NCBI GenBank assembly: GCA_016712345.1
Contig: JADJRH010000001.1
Span: forward strand, 2,542,001-2,606,000
Direction: 5' to 3'
Length of the DNA stretch: 64,000 nt
Origin: Polyangiaceae bacterium
GTDB taxonomy: Bacteria > Myxococcota_A > Polyangia > Polyangiales > Polyangiaceae
Shown: positions 49,119 to 59,245 of the stretch, in pieces
Position numbering within the stretch: the first letter of the stretch is position 1
Layout: each line of letters begins with the position of its first letter
The notes under the pieces: generated by a model
Told to the model about the DNA's origin: nothing
Databases searched by the model: none
Seen by the model: the letters and a program-made list of their open reading frames with translations, nothing else
Translations under genes and position numbers: made by a program

Positions 49119-50578
49119 AGCACTGCCCCCTCGGCGAGCAGATACGCCATCAACGCCAGCGCGGCCGCGTTTTTTCGCAGATTTCCGGGATCGATCTTGT
49201 CGATCGTATCGGCGTGGCTGTGGTGCAAATCAAAGTAGTGACTGCCATCCGGCACGAGTCCCACGCATGGCACGCCTGCTTTTTCGAGCGGTGAAATGTC
49301 CGCACCCGTGTGCCCTTCCTGAATGTCGACGGCACCCCACTCCTGAAATAGCGGCGTCCACGACTTAACGGCGGCAACGAAAGGCGCGGGCCCATGAACT
49401 TGAAATCCCCGCGGCGCACCGGCCCCGAAGTCCGACTCGATCGCGCCGATGTGTACTTCTTTGCCGTGCGCTTCAAAATAGCCTTTTCCGCCGCGCAGCC
49501 CGTTTTCTTCGTTGGTGAAGAGCACCACGCGCAACGTCCGTTTTGGCACCAATTGAAGCTCTTTTAGGAGCGTCACCGCATCGAGAGCCATGGCGCATCC
49601 GGCACCGTCGTCGTTTGCCCCGTCGCCCACATCCCACGAATCGATGTGCCCTCCGACAACCACCACTTCATTCGGCAGGCTTGATCCAGCGAGTTCTGCG
49701 ACAGCGTTGGCGCTCTCCGCATCGGGAAACGTTTTTGCTCCCATCGACAGTTCAATAGTCACCGCTCCTTTTTTCGACGCGCGTGCGATGTAATCCGCGT
49801 CTTCAGGTGCGATCGCGGCGGCCGGAATTTTCGGCCCGTCTTTTTCGTAAGGCGCCATTGAACCGGTGTGAGGCATCCGAAAATTTTTGGCCGTTACCGA
49901 TCGAATGAGCGCGGCCACCGCTCCTTTTTTTCCAGCCTCCGATGCAGCCCACCAACGAATGGTTGCGGTCGTCCCGTACCCGGTTTCGTTCGTTTTCGGA
50001 TCGAAAGGGGGCATGGGCTGATTTACCAAAACAACCTTATTTTTAAGCGGATCTTTAGAGTTTTTCAGATCGTCAAGCGTGTCAAAAACGATCACCTCAC
50101 CCTTGATCGGTTTGTTGCCTGTGCCCACCGACCCGCCCAACCCAAGCATTGCGATCTCGCGCTCAATCGGTGTCACCACGCGCGCGCTCTCTTTTCCGCG
50201 TACCCAGTGGGGCACCATCACTTTTTCGCGTCGCGCGTTTGAAAGACCCGCTTTTTTCATCGATTCAACAGCGAAGTCGATCGCGCCTTCGAGGGCCTTC
50301 GATCCGCTCAATCGGTGCCCAAACGAGTCGGTCAATGTTGAAAGCCATGTGTACGCATTGGTCCTGGCCTTCGATGCCGCGGCAATTTTGTCCGCCGCAT
50401 CGACCCAGTTTTTTGGCAAGGACGCTCGCGGATCTGGAGGCGGCGCCGTCGACGCAACAGGAGCCGCGGTCGCCGTCGAAAGCGTCGGACTCACTGAAGG
50501 GCACGGCGGCGGAGCCACCTGCGCCGGCTGGCAACTCAAAACCGCGCACGCGACGGTCAACACGGCTGAACGTTTCAC
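49115..50578 (-). CDS. M28 family zinc aminopeptidase, lipoprotein
   Basis: The 487-residue peptidase has a short signal with lipobox AVLSC if started at GTG 50578; the open frame extends to ATG 50674 and ATG 50653, with weak support. The M28 domain has metal ligands in GGHIDSWDVGDGANDDGAG, FTNEENGLRGG, ESDFGAG and HHSHADT. A PA-like inserted domain lies between about residues 140 and 260. Complete active site; probably a secreted or surface aminopeptidase. Confidence 0.88.
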   Translation of the reverse strand: MKRSAVLTVACAVLSCQPAQVAPPPCPSVSPTLSTATAAPVASTAPPPDPRASLPKNWVDAADKIAAASKARTNAYTWLSTLTDSFGHRLSGSKALEGAIDFAVESMKKAGLSNARREKVMVPHWVRGKESARVVTPIEREIAMLGLGGSVGTGNKPIKGEVIVFDTLDDLKNSKDPLKNKVVLVNQPMPPFDPKTNETGYGTTATIRWWAASEAGKKGAVAALIRSVTAKNFRMPHTGSMAPYEKDGPKIPAAAIAPEDADYIARASKKGAVTIELSMGAKTFPDAESANAVAELAGSSLPNEVVVVGGHIDSWDVGDGANDDGAGCAMALDAVTLLKELQLVPKRTLRVVLFTNEENGLRGGKGYFEAHGKEVHIGAIESDFGAGAPRGFQVHGPAPFVAAVKSWTPLFQEWGAVDIQEGHTGADISPLEKAGVPCVGLVPDGSHYFDLHHSHADTIDKIDPGNLRKNAAALALMAYLLAEGAVL

Positions 50579-50748
50579 CCGAGGGGTCGTAGCGATCCTT
50601 GCCGCGCGAACCAAGCCCCGCTTCTCGAAACCAACGCGAAGCGCCTTTCGCATGTTGCAGCGTAGAGCGACCAATCGATGGCAAAGCGCGCGCCCGATGC
50701 TTCTTCGCTTGACGACGCAGCGCCCATTCGGAAAAAGGGCCGCTTCAA

Positions 50749-51411
50749 ATGGCGGCGAGCTACTTCGACGTCGATGGGACGCTTGTATCGACGAACCTCG
50801 TCCACCCGACGCTCTTTTACCTACTCAACCAAACAACGCCTTTTCACAGCGCTTTTAAGCTTGGAAAGGCTCTAGCGAGAGCGCCTTGGATGGCGCTCGC
50901 CGAACTTCAGGATCGGCGTCTCTTCAACGAAATGCTGTTTTCGGCGTACGACGGCGTGTCGCAAGATCGCCTGCTTTCGCTGGCTCAAGAAGCGTTTGAC
51001 ACGGTGATCAAGCCGCGCATTTACCCCGCGGCCAAAGACTTCGTGAAGGCGAGTCTCGACAAAGGTCACGACGTCGTTCTCGTCTCCGGCGCCCTCGATT
51101 TCTTAATGCACATCTTGGCTGAATACCTCGGTGCCACCGACGTGATCGCCAATCGCCTTGAGATCAAAGATCGATACGCCACCGGCAAATTGCTTCGGCC
51201 CGTTGTTGCCGGTCCTGAAAAGGCCCGAATTGTTCGCGATCATGCTCGCTCAAAAGGCCACAACCTCGACGAGTGTTTTGCGTACTCCGACAGCTACTCC
51301 GACGTTCCGATGCTTTCGATCGTGGGGTATCCGGCGGCCATTAATCCCGATCGCAAACTGAGCCTGCTTGCTCAGGCCTACCACTGGCCGATCATTCGAC
51401 TTTCGAGTTAA
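50749..51411 (+). CDS. HAD-IB family phosphatase
   Basis: The 220-residue enzyme has HAD motif I DVDGTL, motif II VLVSGAL, a Lys in GPEKARIV, and motif IV YSDSYSDVPML. This is the subfamily IB that includes phosphoserine phosphatase-like and phospholipid-related enzymes. The start ATG 50749 (MAASYFDVDGTLV) is short of any transmembrane region. Substrate unknown. A DUF2088 gene follows on the same strand. Confidence 0.87.
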   Translation: MAASYFDVDGTLVSTNLVHPTLFYLLNQTTPFHSAFKLGKALARAPWMALAELQDRRLFNEMLFSAYDGVSQDRLLSLAQEAFDTVIKPRIYPAAKDFVKASLDKGHDVVLVSGALDFLMHILAEYLGATDVIANRLEIKDRYATGKLLRPVVAGPEKARIVRDHARSKGHNLDECFAYSDSYSDVPMLSIVGYPAAINPDRKLSLLAQAYHWPIIRLSS

Positions 51412-51434
51412 CCCGCGGACCTGAAAAAACACTC

Positions 51435-53067
51435 ATGAGCCATCCCTGTCTCGTTACAATCGACAGCCGCAGCGCACCCCGCGCCCTTTTTTCAGGCGAC
51501 AAACTCGTCGAAGTCGATCTGCCGACGGGCACGCGCGTTGTGTACCCAAAGCCTCCGCTTGCTGCCCTCAAAGACGTGGATGCAGCCATTCGGTACGCAA
51601 TCAACCATCCGTACAACAGCGAGCCGCTCTACGCGAAGCTTCGCCCGGGGATGAAAGTCACGATTGCGATCGATGACATTTCGCTTCCACTCCCGCCCAT
51701 GAAACGGCCCGACATTCGAGAACGTGTACTCACCGTCGTTCTCGATCTTCTCGCCGACTACAGCGTCGACGACGTGGAGATCATCATTGCAACAAGTGTA
51801 CACCGCCGCATGAAAGACTGGGAGGTGCGACACATTGTCGGCGACAAGATCTTCAACGCTTATTGGCCGAAAAAGCTCTACAACCACGACGCGGAAAACG
51901 CCGCCAACATGAAATATCTCGGCACCACCGAAGAAGGTGAAGAAGTCGAGATCAACCAACAGCGCCGCCGAGAGCGACCTCATCATCTACGTGAACCTGA
52001 ACCTCGTTCCGATGGATGGCGGTCACAAATCTGTGGCCGTCGGCCTCTGCGGGTATCGAAGCCTCCGCGCGCATCACAACCCCAAAACAATGCGCAATTG
52101 CCACTCGTACATGGATCCTTCCACGTCGGCGCTCAACACGAGCGTTGAGCGAATGGGTCGCCTCCTAAACAGCAAACTCAACGTGTTCACGATCGAAACC
52201 ACCGTGAACAACCGCATGTACGACCGGCCGCTTGAGTTTCTCGCAAAGAACGAAGACGACCTTACGGCCGCCGAGCGAGCCGCCCTCCGCGCGCTCATGT
52301 TCACGCTCGAAAAAACGCCGCAACCGGCGCGCCAGGCAATCTTTCAGCGAGTGCCGTCGCCGTTCGGCGTCACCGGCGTTTTTGCCGGCGAAACCGAAAG
52401 TGTACACAAGCACACGCTCAAAAAGTGTTACGAGCAATACATCGTGCCCGTGCAGGGTCAGGCCGACATTCTCATCACCGGCATTCCGTACATCAGCCCG
52501 TACAACGTCAACTCGTTTTTAAATCCCCTGCTCGTTCAGGTCATGGCGAACGGGTATTTGTTCAACCTCTACAAAGGGCTGCCCATGGTGAAAAAGGGCG
52601 GCACCATGATCGTTTTGCACCCCTGCACCGATCTTTTCGATAACGAACATCACGCCCCGTACATCGAGTTTGTTCATCGCCTGCTGCCCGAAACACGCGA
52701 CGCGATGGAACTTCACATGAAGTACGAAAAGAAGTTCGCAAACAACCCCGCGTACATCGAGATGTATCGCTTCGGTCACGCGTACCATCCCACCCACCCA
52801 TTTTTCATGTGGTACTGGGGCGAAGCCGGCCGCCAGCACGTTGGCCGCATGATCGTTGTCGGCCCCGACAATGAGTACATTCCCAAACTCCTCGGTTGGG
52901 AAACGGCGCGCACCATGGAAGAGGCGCTTCGCATGGCCAAACTCACCGCGCCGCCGCAACCTGAGATCTTGTGTTTGCACCCGCCGCCCATCCTCATGTG
53001 CCACATGACAGAACGCGGTCACCAAGGCGGGATTTCGCTTCCCCCAGAGTCGCGCAGCGGCGCCTGA
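51435..53067 (+). pseudogene. LarA-like DUF2088 gene, frameshifted
   Basis: Two overlapping frames (51435-52148 and 51937-53067) together encode one protein of about 543 residues. The first carries TVVLDLLADYSVDDVEIIIATSVHRRM (the DUF2088/LarA nucleotide/cofactor-binding part), and the second continues SDLIIYVNLNLVPMDGGHKS (divided for reading) with the metal-ligand region and GGISLPP. The shift lies within CAACAGCGCCGCCGAG at about 51955-51970, where one extra base disrupts an otherwise smooth INQ-(R)-AAESD reading. Either a recent mutation or an assembly error. The family is related to nickel-pincer lactate racemase, but the activity is not known. Confidence 0.7.
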
Positions 53068-53154
53068 GCGCGCAGCGTCCGACTTTTACGCAACTTCATG
53101 CTTCTTTATTGAAAGCTGCGAGCAGCCCGCCCGACCGTGAGCTACCCTCCGCTC

Positions 53155-53313
53155 GTGGCAAAGATCATTTGGCAAATCGTCAAGCTGCTCTGGAAAGTCT
53201 TCCGCAACGTCATCTGGAAGTGGCTCAAACCCATCCTCAGCAAGTTTGGGTTTTTCGCCATCATCCTGATCGGCATTATCGTCGCCGTCGTATTGCTCTC
53301 CGGCGGTTGTTAA
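53155..53313 (+). CDS. Small single-pass membrane protein (52 aa)
   Basis: This 52-residue ORF has a GTG start (MAKIIWQIVKLLWKVFRNVI, then WKWLKPILSKFGFF) and a membrane helix AIILIGIIVAVVLL, ending SGGC. It is amphipathic and basic before the helix, with four Trp. No ribosome binding site is convincing. It is too short for most gene finders. Function unknown; it could be a membrane stress or toxin-like peptide, but no partner is seen. Confidence 0.5.
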   Translation: MAKIIWQIVKLLWKVFRNVIWKWLKPILSKFGFFAIILIGIIVAVVLLSGGC

Positions 53314-53365
53314 GTACCCCCATCCAACGACCTTCGCCGGAACGCTCCCACTTGAAGTACACCAC

Positions 53366-53389
53366 TTGAGTACGCAATTGTGTACTCAA
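53366..53389. other. Inverted repeat TTGAGTAC/GTACTCAA
   Basis: The 8-base arms at 53366-53373 and 53382-53389 enclose GCAATTGT. Another GGTACTCAAT follows immediately. They lie just beyond the stop codon of the minus-strand acyl-CoA dehydrogenase gene. Possibly a terminator without T-run, or a protein binding site. Confidence 0.5.
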
Positions 53390-53406
53390 ATTGGGTACTC
53401 AATATC

Positions 53407-54543
53407 TTACTTCAAGGCGGAGCGCGCGATCACGGTCCTTTGGATCTCGCTCGTACCCTCGTAGATCGTTGTCACGCGCACGTCGCGTAGGTGCCGCTCC
53501 GCCGGAAAGTCGCGCACGTACCCGTAGCCGCCGTGAATTTGCACAACCCGATTGCAGATTCGGTTGGCCGCCTCACTCGCGTAGAGCTTTGCCATCGCGG
53601 CCTCGCTCGAAAACGGTTTGCCGCTTTCTTTCAGGCTTGCCGCTCGCAGCGCCAACATTCTCGACGCATCCAGCTCGGTCTTGCTGTCGGCGATCATCCA
53701 CTGAATTGCCTGAAACTCACCAATCGACTTTCCAAATTGTTTGCGCTGCCGCGCATATTCGGTGGCTTCTTCAAGCGCCGCCGTTGCGATCCCAATTGCC
53801 TGCGAAGCAATGCCGATGCGTCCTCCGTCGAGCGCCATCATCGCAATCTTAAATCCCTCGTTTTCCCCACCGAAAAGCGCGCTGTGAGGCACTTTGCAAT
53901 CGTCAAACGTGAGCGGCACCGTGTTTGAAGCCCGCAGTCCCAGCTTGTCTTCGTGTTTGCCCGCCTTCATCCCCGGAGTGCCAGCTTCCACTAGGAAACA
54001 CGAAATTCCCTTGGTCCCGGTGCCCCCTGTGCGCGCCCAAACAACGAGTACACCTGCGTGCGCGCCGCTCGTGATCCACTGCTTTTGACCACGCAGAATC
54101 CAGCCGTCCGAGGTGCGCTCCGCGGTTGTACGCATCGACCCCGGATCGCTCCCCGCTTCCGGCTCGCTCAGTGCAAAAGCCCCTGCTGCGTACTCTCCCG
54201 ACGTGAGCCTCGGCACGTACGTTTCACGCTGTTCGGTGGTGCCAAATCGCGCGATCACCTCAGCGACCATGTTCGTCACGGCCATCGTCACAGCCGTTGA
54301 CGCGCACGCCCTTGCGATCTCGCTCATCGCCAGCGAATACGAAACCACACCCGCCTCGGCCCCTCCGAGCGACGCTGGGATGTTTACGCCCATCAACCCG
54401 AGATCTGCGAGCCCCTTTAAGATCTCAAACGGAAACGTTTCATCACGGTCCAGCGCCGCGGCTTGCGGCTTGATCACGCGCTCCGCGTAATCACGTGCGG
54501 TTCGTTGAATGAGCGTCTGCGTTTCGTTCGGCTCAAAATCCAT
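53407..54543 (-). CDS. Acyl-CoA dehydrogenase
   Basis: The 378-residue FAD enzyme starts at ATG 54543 (MDFEPNETQTLIQRTARDYAE). It shows ALSEPEAGSDPGS, KQWITSGAHAG, QIHGGYGYV and the catalytic Glu in YEGTSEIQRTVIA. It differs clearly from the copy at 37073 and may serve another chain length. No beta-oxidation partner is adjacent. Confidence 0.93.
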   Translation of the reverse strand: MDFEPNETQTLIQRTARDYAERVIKPQAAALDRDETFPFEILKGLADLGLMGVNIPASLGGAEAGVVSYSLAMSEIARACASTAVTMAVTNMVAEVIARFGTTEQRETYVPRLTSGEYAAGAFALSEPEAGSDPGSMRTTAERTSDGWILRGQKQWITSGAHAGVLVVWARTGGTGTKGISCFLVEAGTPGMKAGKHEDKLGLRASNTVPLTFDDCKVPHSALFGGENEGFKIAMMALDGGRIGIASQAIGIATAALEEATEYARQRKQFGKSIGEFQAIQWMIADSKTELDASRMLALRAASLKESGKPFSSEAAMAKLYASEAANRICNRVVQIHGGYGYVRDFPAERHLRDVRVTTIYEGTSEIQRTVIARSALK

Positions 54544-54645
54544 GTGCGGCCCTTTACCATCGCTCACACGTAATGCTCAATGTGCTGCTTTTTCGCTCGG
54601 CAGCCTGCGCTCGCCGCGCCTGCGATGCTCAGTCGCGCCGCGACA

Positions 54646-56130
54646 TCACTGGCACTGATTTGTGAAGTCACACGGGTCGCCGCCTTTTGCCGAAATCTGA
54701 ACTTTGTACGGCAAACATAGGCTGGGCGTGCCCGCCTTGCGGCGCACTCGAATGAAGTATTTCGCCGAGTTGTTATTGCAATGAACCGGACCGTCCGCGG
54801 AGCACGGCGCTTCTCCCGCGGTGCCGTCGGCGCTCTTTCCGTCGACGCACCAATCGTACGCAACAATCCCCGAAGCCGGACCCATTGGATCGTCGGAACA
54901 CACGTCGCCGCGCATCACGTCCAAGATCACATTTTCGCTGCCTTCACCGCCCACAACATCAATCGACACATGGTACGAGTTGGTTGTCACTTCATCCACG
55001 TCAACCGCGTCGAACGTCCACACATCCACGTCGTCGTCGCTCGATAAAGTGCCCGCGATCTGCGCCGGAGCACCCGTGTCCGTGATCATTCCCGCGCTCG
55101 CCGCCTGAGCGCACGTCCCATTTGGCTCGCTCGCATCAAGTGTACACTTGCATCCATCGGCCGGTGCACCGGGCGGATATTGCGTCCACCCCGGATCGCA
55201 CGCGCCGAGTGTACACATGCCCGCGCTGCACCCATAGGTACCGTTCGGCGGAGCGGTTCCACCGCACATCGCATTGGGATCCGACTCGTCGGTCTGACCG
55301 TTGCAATCGTCGTCTTCCGCGTTGCATGCTTCAGCTGCCGGCGTTTTTGCCGTGCAGCCCACAAATGATCCGGCTTTGCCGTCGCACGTTTCGGTGCCGC
55401 CGCACTTGCCAAATTCGTTTTTTTGCTCGCAGCTTTTTGAAACGCCGTCCCGCCGATCATTGCAGGGGCACGAGTTTCCATCGGGTGGAACGCAAAACTT
55501 AAACGGCGTCCCCGAGGGAGGTTTGGTCCCCGCGTCGGGCAAGGTTGGACCGCCGCCGGCCCCGCCCGCACCGCCGCCTGTTCCGCCCGTCCCCGGCATT
55601 GAAAGCGCCTCGTAGTCGGCTTTCGCCATACACGTGAAGCCGCTCGGACAGTCGTCGATGGCGGTGCAGTCACGCGCGCAAAACTTGTCGCCGTCGGGTG
55701 CGGTTAAACATGCGTCGGTGATGCCTTTGCACTGCGCCGCGCCCTGGCATTGCCCGCATTGCCCGTCGGGATCGGGAACGCACACCGGATCTCCCTCAAT
55801 CAGCGTGCAATACGATCCTTCAGGACACTCAGGCGGGCAGCCTTGTGTACACATCTTCGACCCGGCAACCACCACGCAGTCGGCGCCTTCAGGGCATTCT
55901 TCGGCGGTTTCGCAAGGCTGACCCACCCATGTGCCCGAGCCGCCGCTTCCACCCGTTGTTCCACTCGACGTGGTTCCGCCGCCGGTTCCCGAGGTGGTGA
56001 GCGTGTTGCCCTGGGCGCACCCCCCAAACGCGGAAACCGCACCAAGGGTGATCGCAAAAAGCCCGCCCGCGACCCAGAAGGACGCGCGCGTAACCCGCTG
56101 GGCATGAAGGATAGTGGAACGCACGCTCAT
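54646..56130 (-). CDS. Cys-rich lipoprotein with MopE-like segments
   Basis: The 494-residue lipoprotein has a signal ending AVSAFGGC and a Gly/Thr/Ser linker. Repeated Cys modules follow (PCETAEECPEGADC, CPEGSYCTLIEGDPVC, CNDRRDGVSKSCEQK), and a segment EACNAEDDDCNGQTDESDP of the MopE/metal-binding type. The C-terminal domain (DDDVDVWTFDAVDVD, KYFIRVRRKAG) is beta-rich, like pre-peptidase C-terminal domains. Probably an outer-surface protein. Confidence 0.78.
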   Translation of the reverse strand: MSVRSTILHAQRVTRASFWVAGGLFAITLGAVSAFGGCAQGNTLTTSGTGGGTTSSGTTGGSGGSGTWVGQPCETAEECPEGADCVVVAGSKMCTQGCPPECPEGSYCTLIEGDPVCVPDPDGQCGQCQGAAQCKGITDACLTAPDGDKFCARDCTAIDDCPSGFTCMAKADYEALSMPGTGGTGGGAGGAGGGPTLPDAGTKPPSGTPFKFCVPPDGNSCPCNDRRDGVSKSCEQKNEFGKCGGTETCDGKAGSFVGCTAKTPAAEACNAEDDDCNGQTDESDPNAMCGGTAPPNGTYGCSAGMCTLGACDPGWTQYPPGAPADGCKCTLDASEPNGTCAQAASAGMITDTGAPAQIAGTLSSDDDVDVWTFDAVDVDEVTTNSYHVSIDVVGGEGSENVILDVMRGDVCSDDPMGPASGIVAYDWCVDGKSADGTAGEAPCSADGPVHCNNNSAKYFIRVRRKAGTPSLCLPYKVQISAKGGDPCDFTNQCQ

Positions 56131-56189
56131 TCCAGAATAAATGGCGCAACTCTTCTACGTCAAATTCACGCTCCACATTCGGGCCACTC

Positions 56190-57842
56190 GTGTTTCGCCT
56201 CTCATCCTTCACCAACCCCGCTCGCTCCATGCTCGCTCGATGCGCGGGTTTCGCTCTTGCGCTCGCCGCATGCACTGAAGCATCACCCCCCGCACCTGTT
56301 CCTCAAGCGGCCACGTCGACGCCTGCAAAGCCGCCCGCATCCGCCAATTCTCAATCGCTCAATTCAGAAGCATCGGCCACGGCGGCGCAGGTCGAGCCGG
56401 CTCCGTCGGCCACCGCCGTCGCATCCGCTGCCCCATCGGCTCTTCCACAAGGGCCCCACATCTGGGGCAAATCACGCTTTACGTGGATTCACCCTTCTCC
56501 GTTCGCGACGGGCGGTTGGATTGGCTATGTGGGCCTCGGCGGCGCTGTTGCTCTCAAACCCGGCGTCAGCGCACAGCCCGCATCCGGCGCAGGCTGCAAT
56601 ACGTGGTATGCCATTGAGCCCCAGGGCTACGTATGTGCCGGCGACATTGCTTCGGTCGACCCCAATGAAACCGTCACAGCCGCTCTCATTCGCGACGCGG
56701 GCGATCCCACCTCTCCGTGGCCTTTTGAATACGCCGAGTCCCTCGGTACTCCTCGCTACACAACCATTCCCACCGTTGCCGATATGCTCAAAAACGAGTG
56801 GGATTTGGCAAAACATTTTGAAAAAGTGGCCCGCGCCCGCGGTGTAAAAACCGACGATGAGCTTGCCGCGATAGACAAAACCTTCATAGGGGTAGACTTT
56901 TCGTATTCAAACACAAAAGCCCCCGATCTTCCGCCCGTGTCGCCCTTTGTCCGCGAAAGCCGTCGTTACGTTGTCAACGGCTCCACCATTTCTTGGGTAC
57001 GCGCTTTTGATGTGGAGTTTCCCCCTAATGAATTGGGCATTGAAAAGCGCACATTTTTATTAACGTCCGACTTTGCCCTTGTGCCCAAAGACAGAGTGCG
57101 CCCTTATCCAAAGTCACCGTTTAAAGGCATTGTCTTAAACGATGATTTAAAACTCCCCATTGCTTTTTTTCGAAAAACGCCCCGCCCCAAGTATAAAAAA
57201 CAGGACGACGGTACCATGGCAACCACCGGCGAGTTTTGGCCCGCCAAAGGGTACACCATGGTCACAGGTGAAGAGGTGACAGTGGGTAAGGACCGGTACC
57301 TCGTCACGCGTGAACCTGGAATTTACGCCAAGGCAGATGACGCTGTCATCGCTACAGAATCAAAACCGCCCTCCCGAAAAATACTTGAAGCGGTAGGCCG
57401 CGGCACCTGGCTTGATATCAGTGTCTTGGGCGGTTTTCTCATCGCTTACGAAAAAACAAAGCCTGTTTTTGCAACCCTAATTTCACCGGGACGTGGAGGC
57501 ATTCCATTCCCCGGGAAAGACCCTGTTTCCACCGCCTCCACACCCATTGGCAACTTCAGGGTAGATGGGAAGTTTCTGTGGGCCACCATGGTCAGCAGCT
57601 CCAACAGCGACATCGTTCACACCGATGTCCAATACGTTCAAAACTTCCACGGTCCCCACGCTCTCCACGGAGCGTATTGGCACAACGTATTTGGTGAACC
57701 CAAAAGCGGCGGTTGTATCAACCTCTCCCCGCATGATTCTAAATGGGTATTCGAGTTTACAGAACCGTCTCTACCCAAGGGATGGCATGGGATGCGTTCC
57801 GCCAACGAAGTGTACGCAACAATTGTCAGCGTCCGCCGATAA
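56190..57842 (+). CDS. L,D-transpeptidase (YkuD) lipoprotein
   Basis: The 550-residue protein from GTG 56190 (alternative ATG 56229) has a signal ending ALAAC (lipobox). A large N-terminal region of unknown fold precedes the YkuD domain near the C-terminus, with HGAYWHNVFGEP and the catalytic Cys in SGGCINLSPHD. It cross-links peptidoglycan or attaches lipoproteins to it. Active-site residues are present. Confidence 0.85.
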   Translation: MFRLSSFTNPARSMLARCAGFALALAACTEASPPAPVPQAATSTPAKPPASANSQSLNSEASATAAQVEPAPSATAVASAAPSALPQGPHIWGKSRFTWIHPSPFATGGWIGYVGLGGAVALKPGVSAQPASGAGCNTWYAIEPQGYVCAGDIASVDPNETVTAALIRDAGDPTSPWPFEYAESLGTPRYTTIPTVADMLKNEWDLAKHFEKVARARGVKTDDELAAIDKTFIGVDFSYSNTKAPDLPPVSPFVRESRRYVVNGSTISWVRAFDVEFPPNELGIEKRTFLLTSDFALVPKDRVRPYPKSPFKGIVLNDDLKLPIAFFRKTPRPKYKKQDDGTMATTGEFWPAKGYTMVTGEEVTVGKDRYLVTREPGIYAKADDAVIATESKPPSRKILEAVGRGTWLDISVLGGFLIAYEKTKPVFATLISPGRGGIPFPGKDPVSTASTPIGNFRVDGKFLWATMVSSSNSDIVHTDVQYVQNFHGPHALHGAYWHNVFGEPKSGGCINLSPHDSKWVFEFTEPSLPKGWHGMRSANEVYATIVSVRR

Positions 57843-57976
57843 GATTCTAACCGCCTTGTTTTTGCCGGCGTTAAAACACCGCCCCGAAGGCGAACCCAAA
57901 ACGATGGAGGGTGAGAACGGGAGGAACTCGGGAGGTTGTCACGAGGCCCAGGTTCTGTTCGGCAACCGCCACTGCG

Positions 57977-59239
57977 TCAAGAATGAAATCCCTCAAACGG
58001 GCTTGGAATGGAAGTGGTAGGTTTGGGTGGATGATGGTCAAATAGCTCACGGCTCAAGACCTTACCAAAAACCGCCAGCGTCACACCGGCGCCCAAACAG
58101 CCCACCACGCTTATTCCAATAGCCAAACGCGGCGACTCATTAAGCGCAACGCTTGACAGCCAAGTGACCGCGCCCGTGACAACAAGCCAAACAGCAATGG
58201 TAATACCGGTGTACCTATGCGATGAAACCGAAATCGCGCGCGCAATGCCCAGTGGAAACAACAACCCTTCGCCCAATGCGGCCACCGCAGTTCCCAATGC
58301 GGCCACGGGTATAGAAAGGGGGTTTCCGCCCACCGCCAAAATAATGCCACCCAATGCGTACACAACTAAGCCGCCGGCAAGCACGTAGTGCTGAGGCAAC
58401 TTCACCCTATCACCCATTGCAACTGCCAACATCACGGCGGCGGCGGCCACGGCAGTCAGCCCAATCACCACCGGATTCACATTAAAGAGCCACGAGGTTG
58501 CCCTTGAAGAAAAGCCGTCAGGCGATGCCTTTATCGCATCAAACATGACATCACCCATGGCACCAAGCCCAAACGATGCGGGTAGAATCAATGCCAGCGT
58601 CAGCCCAATACCCATTTCTGCTCGGAGCGATGTTGCCGCCGGTTCAGGCTTTTTATCTACCCATTGCAGCACCGCCGACAGGCCAATCGCCGCAACGAGA
58701 ACCACGATCATCAGTGTGCCTGAAGCCCCAAATGCCGCTTTGAGTCCAGCCGCCTTTGCCACTGAGCCGCTCCCCAGATTGGCAAGCGACGCCCCCAAGT
58801 TAATGGCTCCATAGAGTAAGAAACAAAGAGCGGCACGGGCGTTATCCAGTCTCAGCCCCATTTCTTGACCGGCAACGGCAAAAAGACCCGGCTTGAGTAA
58901 ACCTTGACCCAATGCGATTACCAAGAGGGCAGTGGATAAAGACCCGGCCGTGGATCCTGCTATTAAAAAATATCCAATGGCCGTGACCAGCGCCCCAATC
59001 ATCACAATCACTCTGGGGCCGGTTGCAATGCTGATAAGCCCGCCGAGGAGCGGAGCAAGAAGCACCCAAAGGGTAAAACTTTTATACAAATCGCGCGCGC
59101 TTTCGCGGGTCATTGCGAGCCCACCGTCGGGTGAACTCATAAACACCATGAGTGTGCTACGCGTGCCGTAGTAGGCTATTCGCTCCAAAAGCAGCATGGC
59201 CGGCAACGCCAGAAACACCAATATTCGACGAAGCATCAT
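57977..59239 (-). CDS. POT-family (PTR2) peptide transporter-like MFS protein
   Basis: The 420-residue membrane protein has about 12 helices. The first helix region LLLERIAYYGTRSTLMVFM carries the E-R-x-x-YYG motif of proton-dependent oligopeptide transporters. It starts (ATGATG) with GAGGG upstream and 6 bases after the stop of the membrane-protein gene at 59246, so the two form an operon. Substrate unknown. Confidence 0.82.
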   Translation of the reverse strand: MMLRRILVFLALPAMLLLERIAYYGTRSTLMVFMSSPDGGLAMTRESARDLYKSFTLWVLLAPLLGGLISIATGPRVIVMIGALVTAIGYFLIAGSTAGSLSTALLVIALGQGLLKPGLFAVAGQEMGLRLDNARAALCFLLYGAINLGASLANLGSGSVAKAAGLKAAFGASGTLMIVVLVAAIGLSAVLQWVDKKPEPAATSLRAEMGIGLTLALILPASFGLGAMGDVMFDAIKASPDGFSSRATSWLFNVNPVVIGLTAVAAAAVMLAVAMGDRVKLPQHYVLAGGLVVYALGGIILAVGGNPLSIPVAALGTAVAALGEGLLFPLGIARAISVSSHRYTGITIAVWLVVTGAVTWLSSVALNESPRLAIGISVVGCLGAGVTLAVFGKVLSRELFDHHPPKPTTSIPSPFEGFHS

Positions 59240-59245
59240 TAAACC

